Shown here in pieces: positions 43,013 to 51,100 of a stretch of 63,672 nt of DNA. How positions within the stretch are numbered: the stretch's first letter is position 1; every line of letters begins with the position of its first letter. Where the stretch lies: NCBI GenBank assembly GCA_003022725.1, contig PXSQ01000068.1:1-63672 (forward strand). The letters are read 5' to 3'. The stretch comes from Halobacteriales archaeon SW_7_65_23. Lineage in GTDB: Archaea; Halobacteriota; Halobacteria; Halobacteriales; Haloarculaceae. Under the pieces are notes generated by a model. That model made no database searches. It was not told the DNA's origin and saw only the letters and a program-made list of their open reading frames with translations. Made by a program: the position numbers and the translations under genes.

Positions 43013-43131
43013 TACTGGTGGCTGTACGTACGTGAAAACTCGAATTGAGAATCCAGGCGGAACGGGTCTGTCTCCGCAGATATACAGCCAGAAGAGTGTC
43101 ACGATGTGACACAGAGTTACGTCCGACAGTA
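43013..43131. repeat. Chimeric inverted-repeat mini-element A/B (119 bp) with TCA duplication
   Basis: Starts with terminus A (TACTGGTGGCTGTA) and ends with terminus B (TTACGTCCGACAGTA). Both sides carry TCA (43010-43012 and 43132-43134), consistent with a 3-bp target duplication. The left ~70 bp matches the reverse complement of the right half of 1536-1643, and the right ~50 bp matches the reverse complement of the left half of 1885-1992, including the GTGTCAC...GTGACAC palindrome. It links the two families into one. It lies in the 266-bp gap after the mutase gene, just ahead of the next promoter. Confidence 0.8.
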
Positions 43132-43209
43132 TCAGTAGATGCTCCGCTTTTGGGGAAGGTCTTGCACAATGCAAAAGACACATACGTCCCTACCCGTAGA
43201 CCCGCAAGC

Positions 43210-43428
43210 ATGCAACAGAGAGTGTCGGATTACATCACCGAGGTGTCGTGTCCCTCGTGTGAAGAGATAGTCCCCGTCTCACTCCCGTGCTCTGCAGAGA
43301 ACGTCACAGTCAGAAACGGCGACGACACGGACGGTGGCGTGGAGAGTTCGGATGGGGGGTCACGCCAACGCGATCTCCAGTATCGCTGTGCGCAGGGTCA
43401 TCCTGTCACGGTTCTGTTCGAGTGGTAA
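43210..43428 (+). CDS. Small zinc-finger-like protein
   Basis: 72 residues from MQQRVSDYITEVSCPSCEEIVPVSLPCSA. The CPSC pair plus Cys27 and a later Cys in YRCAQGH could form a zinc site, as in the many small CPxCG-type proteins of haloarchaea. The middle is a short acidic low-complexity loop. It lies 58 bp upstream of the large coiled-coil gene on the same strand. Function unknown. Confidence 0.65.
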   Translation: MQQRVSDYITEVSCPSCEEIVPVSLPCSAENVTVRNGDDTDGGVESSDGGSRQRDLQYRCAQGHPVTVLFEW

Positions 43429-43485
43429 GAACGTCCTCGCGCTCCCCCGCAAACTATATACTTGGGATGAAACTTGTGGACAACA

Positions 43486-45792
43486 ATGAGCACACGCGTA
43501 GTCGACCGGGTCGAAGACTGGGAGGAGCGGTCGTTCGCTGGCGGCTATCGTGAGTTACACGACCTCGCGGACAGCGAGTTCTCGGGTGTCGTCCGAGCCG
43601 GGGGTGCCGAACTCTACATGACCAAAGGTGTCGTCGTCGGCGTCCAGCAGGGTGATATCGAGGACTTCGCGGACGCGCGCGGGACGGTATACGAATCCCC
43701 GTCGCCGGCGTTGCCGCTGCTGGCGGTGATGCAGGAGCGCGGCGGCGACGTCCGCGACGAGTTCTACTCGGAGAAAACGTCGATCTCGGAGGTCGACAGC
43801 ACGCTCTCCGAGGGCGGGTTCACCGGCTACATCGAGCTCTCGGAGAACGTCCTCAGCGGCGACTACTACCTCGTCTACCAGGCTGGCCGGTCGATGAGCG
43901 TCGGGTTCGTCGGCAACGCCGGCCGTCTGATCGACGGCGACGAGGCGTTCGAGACTGCCGACGACGAGGTCGGGATCTACAAGGTCCACGCCGTCGACGT
44001 CGGGCCGATCGAGATCCCCGAACCCGAAGGGGCCGCGACCGGTGGTGCCGGCGCGGGAACAGCCGGCACCGGCGGACCGGACGGAGCAGCCGACGGCAGC
44101 GCGGCGACTGGCGGGGCCACCGCCGGCACCGACGAGCCAGCAGCGACGGGAGAGGAGCCGGCCGCCGGCGGACGGTCGACCGGCCAGGCCACACGGCAGA
44201 CCGCCACCGACGCCGGCACGGCGGACGCCGGCGGCACCGACGCGGGAACGGCCGGCGCTGCGGACGCCGCATCCGACGCCGCGACGGCCGACGATCGGTG
44301 GGAAACGGACCAGGGCGGCGCAGGGCGCGGCGCCGAGCCCGGGGCCGGGCGTCGCGAATCGACGGCCGACCAGCGCGGAACAGCCCCGGAACGCGGAGAG
44401 GCTGCAGGCGAGAGCCGGGCGTCGGGCGCGGCAGCCGACCGCCAGGACGCGCCGGCAGAGCCGGATCAGCCGTCCGGGGCGGAGACGCGACAGCAAGGCC
44501 AGTCCCCCGGCGGGGGAACGGCCAGCGACCCACAGCCCGCGGCCGGAGCGGGCGGATCGCCGGACGCGGGCGGCGACTGGGACCAGGAAGCGGCCAGGGA
44601 CCGCGCCCCAGCGGAGGGATCGGGCTCGACCGGGGGCGACGAAGCGCTGGGGCTCGAACAGCGGGCGATCCCGTCGCTCGACCCCGACCGCACTGAGGAG
44701 TCCACCGAGAGTTCGACCGGAAGCGCCCGGGACTCCCTGGAACGGTCGCAGGGACGCGACTCGGGCAGGCAGTCGCAAGCTCGCCAGCAATCCGGCAGTG
44801 CAGGGCACGCCCAGCCCCAGCAGCCCGAGCCGGCGGTCGATCCCGAGCGCGTCGAGCAGCTCGAGTCGGACCTGGCGGATCGCGAGGCGGAGATCGACCG
44901 GCTGGAAGACGAGCTAGCGTCGGCGACCAGGGAGCGCGACGACCTGCGCGAGCGGCTGGAGGCCGTCCGCGAGGAGCGCGACGACCTCCAGGCCGAGGTC
45001 GACCGGCTGTCGGACGAACTCGACCGGCTGGAGGACGAACTGGGGGCGGCGACGGAGGCCGAGCGGCGGATCACCGGCGAGGAGGCGCTGTCGGGGACCG
45101 ACATCTTCGTGCGGTACCACTCGAAAGGCGACGCGACCCTGGAGAAAGCCCACGGCGGCAGCACCCGCAAGGAGGAGGTCAACGAGAACCTCCGGCTGGA
45201 GAAACACACCCAGTTCGACGCGGACTCGGTGGCGGTCGGCGCCCAGTCCTACGAGGAGCACCTCGACAACACCGTCGAGTATCAGTTCGTCGAGTGGCTC
45301 GTCCGCCAGCTGCTGTTCGAGATCCGCGACACCGGCCACCAGAAGGAGCTGCAGACGCTGTACGACGTGCTCCCGGCGGTCGACCGCGCTGAGCTGGCCG
45401 GCGTCGTCGACGTGGTGTACACGGCCGACGGCCAGGAGACCCGCAGCCAGGAGTCCTTCGACATCATCCTCCGGGACCGGATGGGCAACCCCCTGCTGGT
45501 GGCGAACCTCAACGACTCGCGGGAGGCGGCGACCGAGGCGATGATGGAGGATCTCATCACGGCGGCCGAGCGGGTCGGACAGACCTCCGAACAGTTCGCC
45601 GGCGCATTCCTCGTGACCCGGAGCTTCTTCGACCCTGGGGCGCTGGAGGTCGCCGAGGACGCGACCCAGGGCGGGCTGTTCAGCCGCGACAAGCGCAAAA
45701 GCTTCGTGAACCTCTCGCGGAAGAAAGGCTATCACCTCTGTCTGGTCGAAGCCCGCAACGAGAACTTCCACCTCGCCGTGCCAGAACTGTAA
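43486..45792 (+). CDS. Large haloarchaeal coiled-coil protein (DUF7527-like)
   Basis: 768 residues from MSTRVVDRVEDWEERSF. A folded N-terminal domain (about 1-180, FSGVVRAGGAELYMTKGVVVGV, GGFTGYIELSENVLSGDYYLVY) resembles the DUF4388-type modules of signalling proteins. Next is a 260-residue disordered linker very rich in Ala, Gly, Asp, Thr and Gln (about 185-445). A coiled coil follows (about 445-525, RVEQLESDLADREAEIDRLEDEL), then a folded C-terminal domain (about 530-768, GTDIFVRYHSKGDATLEKAHGGS). TATATA sits 26-31 bases before the ATG, predicting a leaderless mRNA. No catalytic motif. Annotated in relatives as a hypothetical or regulator-like protein. Confidence 0.8.
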   Translation: MSTRVVDRVEDWEERSFAGGYRELHDLADSEFSGVVRAGGAELYMTKGVVVGVQQGDIEDFADARGTVYESPSPALPLLAVMQERGGDVRDEFYSEKTSISEVDSTLSEGGFTGYIELSENVLSGDYYLVYQAGRSMSVGFVGNAGRLIDGDEAFETADDEVGIYKVHAVDVGPIEIPEPEGAATGGAGAGTAGTGGPDGAADGSAATGGATAGTDEPAATGEEPAAGGRSTGQATRQTATDAGTADAGGTDAGTAGAADAASDAATADDRWETDQGGAGRGAEPGAGRRESTADQRGTAPERGEAAGESRASGAAADRQDAPAEPDQPSGAETRQQGQSPGGGTASDPQPAAGAGGSPDAGGDWDQEAARDRAPAEGSGSTGGDEALGLEQRAIPSLDPDRTEESTESSTGSARDSLERSQGRDSGRQSQARQQSGSAGHAQPQQPEPAVDPERVEQLESDLADREAEIDRLEDELASATRERDDLRERLEAVREERDDLQAEVDRLSDELDRLEDELGAATEAERRITGEEALSGTDIFVRYHSKGDATLEKAHGGSTRKEEVNENLRLEKHTQFDADSVAVGAQSYEEHLDNTVEYQFVEWLVRQLLFEIRDTGHQKELQTLYDVLPAVDRAELAGVVDVVYTADGQETRSQESFDIILRDRMGNPLLVANLNDSREAATEAMMEDLITAAERVGQTSEQFAGAFLVTRSFFDPGALEVAEDATQGGLFSRDKRKSFVNLSRKKGYHLCLVEARNENFHLAVPEL

Positions 45793-45793
45793 G

Positions 45794-46099
45794 TTAGCTC
45801 TCGACTTCCGCGATATCGTCGATCTTCATCCCGTCGAGCTTGTCGATGATGTGATCGAGCTTCTCGTCGAGATCGTCGACGAAATCGTGGGTCTCCTCGG
45901 TCGTGATCGCACCCTGGCTGGACGGCTCGATGAGGCTCTCCTCCTCGAGAACGCGCAGCGAGTAGCGGACCTTGTGGTGTGGGTAGCCGGTCTCGTTTGA
46001 CATCTTGACGATGCCTATCGGCTCGTTCTCGATTACCATCTGCAAAACCTGCAGATGTCGCTCCAGCATATCGACCTCTTTCTCAAGCCTGTCTATCAT
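45794..46099 (-). CDS. Small winged-helix DNA-binding protein
   Basis: 101 residues: a short N-terminal helix (MIDRLEKEVDMLERHLQVLQMV), a winged HTH (about 25-70, IGIVKMSNETGYPHHKVRYSLRVLEEESLIEPSSQGAITT) and a C-terminal helical tail. Probably a transcriptional regulator. A TATA-like TTTAAAAG on the minus strand (about 46128-46135) sits 30 bases before the ATG, so the message is likely leaderless. It stops 1 bp past the end of the convergent DUF7527-like gene. Target unknown. Confidence 0.8.
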   Translation of the reverse strand: MIDRLEKEVDMLERHLQVLQMVIENEPIGIVKMSNETGYPHHKVRYSLRVLEEESLIEPSSQGAITTEETHDFVDDLDEKLDHIIDKLDGMKIDDIAEVES

Positions 46100-46441
46100 G
46101 GCAATTGTTAACTAGTATTGCCCGGATTTAAAAGTTGTTGTGTTTCGGGGTTCCCGGGTGTGAGATCCAACACAGTAGCAGTGTAAAACCGCTCGCGTCG
46201 GTTCAGCTGGCCGGTTTTATGAAGGATCGTGAAGGATTCGGCCCCGCCATAGACGGGTACGCCGGCGTCGTTGCGGGCTGTTGGAGCATCGACCATTTAA
46301 CCCTTGTGAACGTGGGGCACCCGGGCCCAAGAGCGGGGGCCGATGGGCTCTCTCCGGCGTTCAGGAGGAGAGGATCGGTCGGCGACGCGACCCGCGTTCG
46401 TACCGTAATCTGTTTACCCCGGAGGCGGGAAGTGAGCCCTG
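46100..46441. other. Divergent promoter region between the wHTH gene and purA
   Basis: Holds the TATA of the minus-strand regulator (46128-46135) and a weak TATA-like CTGTTTACC about 28 bases before purA. A second TATA-like ATTTAACCC at 46295-46303 faces right and could start a transcript near 46325 running through a GC-rich, hairpin-forming stretch; whether this is a leader of purA or a small RNA is unknown. A 62-codon minus-strand frame exists but is not convincing as a gene. Confidence 0.45.
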
Positions 46442-47839
46442 ATGATCGTGACAATCGTCGGTGCACAGCTCGGTGACGAGGGCAAAGGCGGGATCGTCGA
46501 CCTGTACGGCGAGGCCGCCGACATCGTGGTCCGGTACCAGGGCGGCGACAACGCCGGCCACACCGTCGTCCACGGCGGCGAGGAGTACAAGCTCTCGCTC
46601 GTGCCCAGCGGCGCCATCCGGGGCAAGACCAACGTCCTGGGCAACGGCTGCGTCGTCAACCCCCGGACGCTGTTCGACGAACTCGACGCCCTCTGCGAGC
46701 GCGGCGTCGACCCCGACGTCCGCGTCGCCCGTCGCGCCCACGTGATTCTCCCCTACCACCGGGTGCTCGACGGGATCGAGGAGACCGTCAAAAGCGAGGA
46801 CGACCAGGAAGTCGGCACGACCGGCCGCGGCATCGGCCCGACCTACGAGGACAAGGCCGGCCGCCGCGGGCTGCGGATCGGCGACCTGGTCGACCCCGAG
46901 GTGCTCCGCGAGCGCCTGGAGTACGTCGTCCCGCTCAACCGAGCCCTCGCCGAGGACGTGTTCGGCATCGCCATCGAGGACGCCGACGTGGACGCGACCG
47001 GTGTCGACCTCGAGACGGCGTTCGACGTCGACGCGCTGTTCGAGGAGTACCGCGAGTACGGCCGCCGCCTCGACGAGGAGGGGATGCTCGTCGACGCCGG
47101 CGCGTTCCTCGCCGACCGCCTCGACGACGGCGAGCAGATCATGTTTGAGGGCGCCCAGGGGACGATCCTTGACATCGACCACGGCAACTACCCGTACGTC
47201 ACCTCCTCGAACCCCACCGCTGGGGGCGCCGCGGTCGGCTCCGGGCTCAGCCCCGGCGTCGTCGGCGGCGGCGAGGTGATCGGCGTCGTGAAGGCGTACC
47301 TCTCCCGCGTGGGGAGCGGCCCGATGCCGACCGAGCTCGCCGGCGTCGAGGACGACACGCCCGGCTACGACGGCGCGGCCGACGAGCGCGCGGAGGAGCT
47401 GGCGACGTACATCCGCGAGGAGGGCGGCGAGTACGGGACGGTGACGGGCCGCCCGCGCCGCGTCGGCTGGCTCGACCTCCCGATGCTCCGGCACGCGACC
47501 CGCACCAGCGGCTTTACCGGCCTCGCGGCCAACCACGTCGACACGCTGGCCGGCCTCGACGAGGTGAAGGTCGCCCGCGCGTACCGCCTCGACGGTGAGG
47601 AACTCCGGACAATTCCTGCGACGGTCGAGCGCTGGGCTGAGTGCGAACCGATTTACCGGTCGTTCGACGGCTGGCCGGACGTCGACTGGGATTACGTTGC
47701 CGAGGCGGGGTACGACAAGTTGCCGGAAAACGCCCAGGAGTACCTGGAGTACGTGAGTTCGGAACTGGAGACGCCGATCTACGTGGTGGGTGTGGGTCCG
47801 GGCCGCGAGCAGTCGGTTGTGCTCGAACACCCGTTCTAG
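46442..47839 (+). CDS. purA: Adenylosuccinate synthetase
   Basis: GTP-dependent step from IMP and aspartate to adenylosuccinate in AMP synthesis. The 465-residue protein opens with VGAQLGDEGKGGIVD (catalytic Asp and P-loop), followed by GGDNAGHTV, the IMP-site GTTGRGIGPTYEDK, and FEGAQGTILDIDHGNYPYVTSSNPTAGG. The GTP base-recognition region GLAANHVDTLAGLDEVKVARAY and the C-terminal GVGPGREQ are present. A longer archaeal-type middle insertion (about 160-215) is seen. Single gene. Confidence 0.97.
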   Translation: MIVTIVGAQLGDEGKGGIVDLYGEAADIVVRYQGGDNAGHTVVHGGEEYKLSLVPSGAIRGKTNVLGNGCVVNPRTLFDELDALCERGVDPDVRVARRAHVILPYHRVLDGIEETVKSEDDQEVGTTGRGIGPTYEDKAGRRGLRIGDLVDPEVLRERLEYVVPLNRALAEDVFGIAIEDADVDATGVDLETAFDVDALFEEYREYGRRLDEEGMLVDAGAFLADRLDDGEQIMFEGAQGTILDIDHGNYPYVTSSNPTAGGAAVGSGLSPGVVGGGEVIGVVKAYLSRVGSGPMPTELAGVEDDTPGYDGAADERAEELATYIREEGGEYGTVTGRPRRVGWLDLPMLRHATRTSGFTGLAANHVDTLAGLDEVKVARAYRLDGEELRTIPATVERWAECEPIYRSFDGWPDVDWDYVAEAGYDKLPENAQEYLEYVSSELETPIYVVGVGPGREQSVVLEHPF

Positions 47840-47971
47840 GTAATTGGGTTGTTTCTGCGTGAACTGCGACCGCAGAGACTCGGATTCCAAGTTCGAGCAA
47901 CGCCAGCAACCACAGCCAATACAACGACTCCAAGCGCAAACACTATTCCCAAGGCCAGCCATGCACGAGGT

Positions 47972-48166
47972 ATGAAAGAGGACCTGATGGACATTCTGTG
48001 CTGCCCCCTGGACAAACACGACCTCGAGCTCAATGTCGACGAGCGCGACGACGAGGAAATTCTCTCGGGGACGCTGGTCTGCACCGAGTGCGGCGAGCGC
48101 TACCCCATCGAGGACGGCATCCCGAACCTGCTGCCGCCGGACATGCGCGAAGAAGCCGAAGCGTAA
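47972..48166 (+). CDS. trm112: Trm112-like methyltransferase activator
   Basis: 64 residues from MKEDLMDILCCPLDKHDLELNV. The zinc-binding pattern CCP ... CTECGERYPIEDGIPNLLP is that of Trm112/UPF0434 proteins, which bind and stabilise several tRNA, rRNA and protein methyltransferases. In Haloferax, Trm112 has a wide partner network. The frame is open upstream of this ATG without homology. Follows purA by 132 bp. Confidence 0.88.
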   Translation: MKEDLMDILCCPLDKHDLELNVDERDDEEILSGTLVCTECGERYPIEDGIPNLLPPDMREEAEA

Positions 48167-48251
48167 CCGCCAGCTGCCACCCGACAGCACTGCTCCGCTG
48201 TCCCCGACTGGCCCCTGAAGCTTTTTCTACCCTCGCTACGCAGCAACACCC

Positions 48252-48818
48252 GTGACCGACGAGTTGTCCGTGCACATCAGCCGCGAGGAGCTCCACGCCC
48301 TGGAGGTGCCCGAGTCGTTCCAGGCGTCGGACTCCTTCGACGTGCGGCTGATCAACCACGGCGAGTCGCTGCACATCCACCTCCACCTCGACGACCCCCT
48401 CTCCGAGGTGGCGACCATCGACGCGGGCAACCACTACGTCGAACGCGAGTCCCAGCGGTTCGTCCGCGTCGACGTCGACACCGACCGCCTCGACGGCGAA
48501 TCCCAGCTGAGCAAGCTCAAGGTGGCCTCCGCCTACGGCGCCGAGACCCGCTGGATCGATGTCGAAATCGTCGAACCCGAGGAAACCGAAAGTTCGGTCC
48601 AGGTCGACGAGTCACTCGCCCAGCCACAGCGCCGGCCCGCCGAGGAGCGTTCGAGCCCGGTCCCGGCCCCACAGCTGCTCGTGTTCGGCCTCGGCGTGTT
48701 CGCACTGATCGTCGCGCTCGTCGCGGCGCTCCTCCTCCAGGAAACGCTCATCCTCCTCGGCTCGCTGCTCGTCCTCGGCGGCGTTCTCGTCGCACTGTTT
48801 TTCCTGTTGCAGGAGTGA
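48252..48818 (+). CDS. Membrane protein with extracytoplasmic-type beta domain (DUF7524-like)
   Basis: 188 residues starting at a GTG (48252). The first ~105 residues look like a beta-sandwich (FDVRLINHGESLHIHLHLDDPLSEVATIDAGNHYVE), then an acidic/Pro linker (110-140), then two membrane helices at the C-terminus (about 142-163 and 166-187). Found in haloarchaea; function unknown. 85 bp downstream of trm112. Confidence 0.75.
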   Translation: MTDELSVHISREELHALEVPESFQASDSFDVRLINHGESLHIHLHLDDPLSEVATIDAGNHYVERESQRFVRVDVDTDRLDGESQLSKLKVASAYGAETRWIDVEIVEPEETESSVQVDESLAQPQRRPAEERSSPVPAPQLLVFGLGVFALIVALVAALLLQETLILLGSLLVLGGVLVALFFLLQE

Positions 48819-49315
48819 GAGAAGTGCTTGACGGAGTCTCGAAGAAAGCCCTCGGCGCGCTCGACCCTCAGGGACTCTCACGGCTCGCTCCGCTCGCCGT
48901 TCGAGCATTCGGCGGCCTCCCTCCGGTCTGCCGCCCGCTCGCTGCGGTCCTCGCTCCGCTGCGGTCCTTGCAGCGTCCGGGAGGGATCGACCGCGCCTCG
49001 CCCTTTCAGTCCGCCAGGATGGCGGTTGTTGTGCCGGCAGAAACAGCACGGTTGTGAGGTACTCCGAACACCAACTGACGGGAGATTTTGAGCTACCTGT
49101 AACAGCGAGAGAGTCTCGTCCTTCCTGTGAGGGACGAGTGTTCCGACGCGCTGTCGGAACCGAGGACTGAACAGGGCGAGCGTGAATCGCGTAAGCTCCT
49201 CTGAGAATTCGCCGCGCTCCTGCTGGTTCTGAGTTTCCCACTGCCAACGCCACTTTCACTTTCACTCAGGGTGGCTAGTATTTACCTTTCCACGGCTCGC
49301 ACCGTCAGATGGCAG
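48819..49315. other. Non-coding stretch leading into the TnpB element
   Basis: The first ~190 bases are low-complexity GCTCCGCTCG-type sequence without a credible gene. From about 49110 on, hairpins appear: CTCGTCC...GGACGAG (49113-49137) and TTCCGAC-GCGCT-GTCGGAA (49141-49159), which may be the left-end structure of the IS605-type element. A second in-frame start for tnpB at 49271 is less likely than 49316. Confidence 0.5.
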
Positions 49316-50674
49316 ATGAAGCGGACCAACACGTTCGCCGTGCGACCGCTCTCTGACGATGGAGAGCAACTGCTCCGGGACCTGTTGGACGCTTCCGCCG
49401 CTCTCTGGAACGAAGTCACCTACGAACGCCTCATGCGGTACAACGACGAGGACAGCTTCGAGGGCGAGGACGTGTGGGACGCCGATACAGGCCAACTCGA
49501 AGGCAAATACAAAGGTGTTCTCGGTGCGTCCACCGCCCAACAGGTGATACGCAAAAACAGTGAAGCGTGGCGTGGGTTCTTCCGGAACAAAAACAAGTAC
49601 CACGACGAGTCGAACACGTCGGTCACAGAACACCCAGAACCGCCGGGATTCCGTGGTAACGAGGACGATGGACGCCAACTCAAAGGCGTCATTCGAAAGG
49701 ATGCGTACACCGTCGAATGGGGCGAGCGGTCCCGGCTTGAGATACTGGTCGGGAGCGAATTGAAAGACCGATACGACCACACCGGGCGTCTCCGGTTGGA
49801 AATGGCTGGGGACGCGAATTGGCCCGACTACGAGAAACAGGGCCGGTTGGACCTGTGGTACGACGAGACTGATAGCACCTTCAGAGCCTCGCAACCCGTG
49901 ACTGTTTCTGACGGCGCACGGAATACTCCACTGGCCTCCGAACAGGCCGCTCTGGACATTGGTGCAAACAATCTCGTCGCCTGTACCACGACGACCGGCC
50001 AGCAATATCTGTACGAGGGCTGCGAATTGTTCCAACGATTCCGTGAGACGACCCGACACATTGCCGAATTGCAGTCCAAGCTACCGAAGGGCCGATACAG
50101 TAGCGAGCGTATCCGGCGGCTGTATCGGAAACGAACCCGTCGCCGGGACCACGCTCACGAAGCGTTGTGTCGTGACCTGTTGGAACGTCTGTATGAGGAT
50201 GGCGTTGATACCGTGTATATCGGTGGGTTGACCGACGTGCTGGAGACGCACTGGTCGGTCGAAACCAACGCCAAGGCCCACAACTTCTGGGCGTTCAAAC
50301 AATTCACCGAACGGCTGGCCTGTACCGCCGAAGAATACGGGATTTCAGTGGAAGTCCGGTCAGAAGCGTGGACGAGTCAAGAGTGTCCACGGTGCGGTTC
50401 GACAGATCGAACGACACGGCACCAGGACACGCTCACCTGTCCGTGTGGGTTCGGGGGGCACGCCGACCTTACGGCGTCAGAAACGTTCCTGAAGCGGCAC
50501 GCAGAACAGGCAGTCAGGCCGATGGCACGGCCCGTGCGGTTCCAGTGGGACGACCACAACTGGTCGGAGTCACCACGCTCTCCCGCGAGGGCAAGTCCCA
50601 ACGAACAGCGCACAGACCCGAGTACCGTCCACCGTGACGGGAATATTGCCTCCGGGGAGACTCAGGCCGGCTGA
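49316..50674 (+). CDS. tnpB: TnpB-like RNA-guided nuclease, RuvC-II Glu replaced
   Basis: 452 residues from [16 protein letters not shown]. TnpB proteins use a right-end guide RNA to cut DNA and favour retention of IS605 elements. The N-terminal RNA-binding/wedge region is followed by a split RuvC domain: D214 in LDIGANN, D384 in [10 protein letters not shown], and a zinc ribbon CPRCGS ... CPCGF between them. The expected catalytic Glu of the second motif (VxxEDL) is Gly303 ([11 protein letters not shown]), with Glu310 seven residues on as a possible replacement. This form recurs in haloarchaeal TnpBs. It is either a rearranged active site or a nuclease-dead guide-binding protein. The C-terminal tail (about 405-452) is polar and disordered. 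Confidence 0.9.
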   Translation: MKRTNTFAVRPLSDDGEQLLRDLLDASAALWNEVTYERLMRYNDEDSFEGEDVWDADTGQLEGKYKGVLGASTAQQVIRKNSEAWRGFFRNKNKYHDESNTSVTEHPEPPGFRGNEDDGRQLKGVIRKDAYTVEWGERSRLEILVGSELKDRYDHTGRLRLEMAGDANWPDYEKQGRLDLWYDETDSTFRASQPVTVSDGARNTPLASEQAALDIGANNLVACTTTTGQQYLYEGCELFQRFRETTRHIAELQSKLPKGRYSSERIRRLYRKRTRRRDHAHEALCRDLLERLYEDGVDTVYIGGLTDVLETHWSVETNAKAHNFWAFKQFTERLACTAEEYGISVEVRSEAWTSQECPRCGSTDRTTRHQDTLTCPCGFGGHADLTASETFLKRHAEQAVRPMARPVRFQWDDHNWSESPRSPARASPNEQRTDPSTVHRDGNIASGETQAG

Positions 50675-50726
50675 GACTCCCGCGCCGAAGAGGAAACCGC
50701 GCCGTTCACGGCGCGGAGGATGTCAT
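50675..50726 (+). ncRNA. Right end / 3' guide-RNA scaffold of the TnpB element
   Basis: Contains an 8-bp perfect hairpin CCGCGCCG-TTCA-CGGCGCGG (50697-50716) followed by AGGATGTCA. In this family the transcript spanning the end of tnpB and this hairpin is processed into the omega (re) RNA, whose guide is the DNA just beyond the end. The guide here would be read from the adjacent gene (from about 50726). The RNA itself is inferred. Confidence 0.55.
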
Positions 50727-51100
50727 ACCACGCCGCGAACCAGGCTGCCCAGCACCGGCCCAGCCAGCGCAATCGCCGCACCGAGACCGGCGAACAGCTC
50801 AGTCCCCAGCACGCCGCCGAGCGTCCCGTGCCAGAGCAGGATCACGCCCCAGGTCACCAGCGCGAGCACACCGAAACAGAGCCCCGCGAGCAGCGCTCGC
50901 CGGAGCGTCGTCGCGACGAGCCCCACGAGCGCGCCGCCCGCGACCAGGCCGACCCAGTGGACGTTCGCCAGCACGAGCCCGACGACGCAGGCGACCAGCA
51001 GCCCGGCCCAGTGGTAGCGCGGCGTCCGGCGCAGCGTCGTCAGCCCGTCGCCGAGTGCCGTCATCGGCCACCCTCCCGTGGCACCGCGATCATCCGTCAC
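50723..51100 (-). CDS. Small hydrophobic membrane protein
   Basis: 125 residues with about four membrane helices (WAGLLVACVVGLVLANV, GLVAGGALVGLVA, ALLAGLCFGVLALVTWGVI, LFAGLGAAIALAGPVLGSL). The GTG at 51100 overlaps the end of the upstream acylase gene by 11 bp, suggesting coupling; an ATG at 51064 is the alternative start. Its stop codon TGA is directly followed by the TnpB-element right end, so the element inserted next to, or supplies, the stop. Function unknown. Confidence 0.7.
   Translation of the reverse strand: MTDDRGATGGWPMTALGDGLTTLRRTPRYHWAGLLVACVVGLVLANVHWVGLVAGGALVGLVATTLRRALLAGLCFGVLALVTWGVILLWHGTLGGVLGTELFAGLGAAIALAGPVLGSLVRGVV

Larger units (their letters stand above)
49113..50726 (+). 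mobile_element. IS200/IS605-type element with tnpB only
   Basis: Bounds are approximate on the left (hairpins at 49113-49159) and well defined on the right (hairpin plus GGAGGATGTCA). There is no tnpA (Y1 transposase), so movement would need a transposase supplied elsewhere. IS605 elements make no target duplications, so none is expected. The right end touches the stop codon of the minus-strand gene at 50723. Confidence 0.7.

Noticed and set aside
46108-46296. 62-codon minus-strand frame before purA
   Set aside because: No TATA at the right distance and no recognisable domain; kept only as a remark in the intergenic entry.
48815-49057. 80-codon frame after the DUF7524-like gene
   Set aside because: It is composed of GCTCCGCTCG-type low-complexity sequence common in haloarchaeal intergenic DNA and has no promoter or domain.
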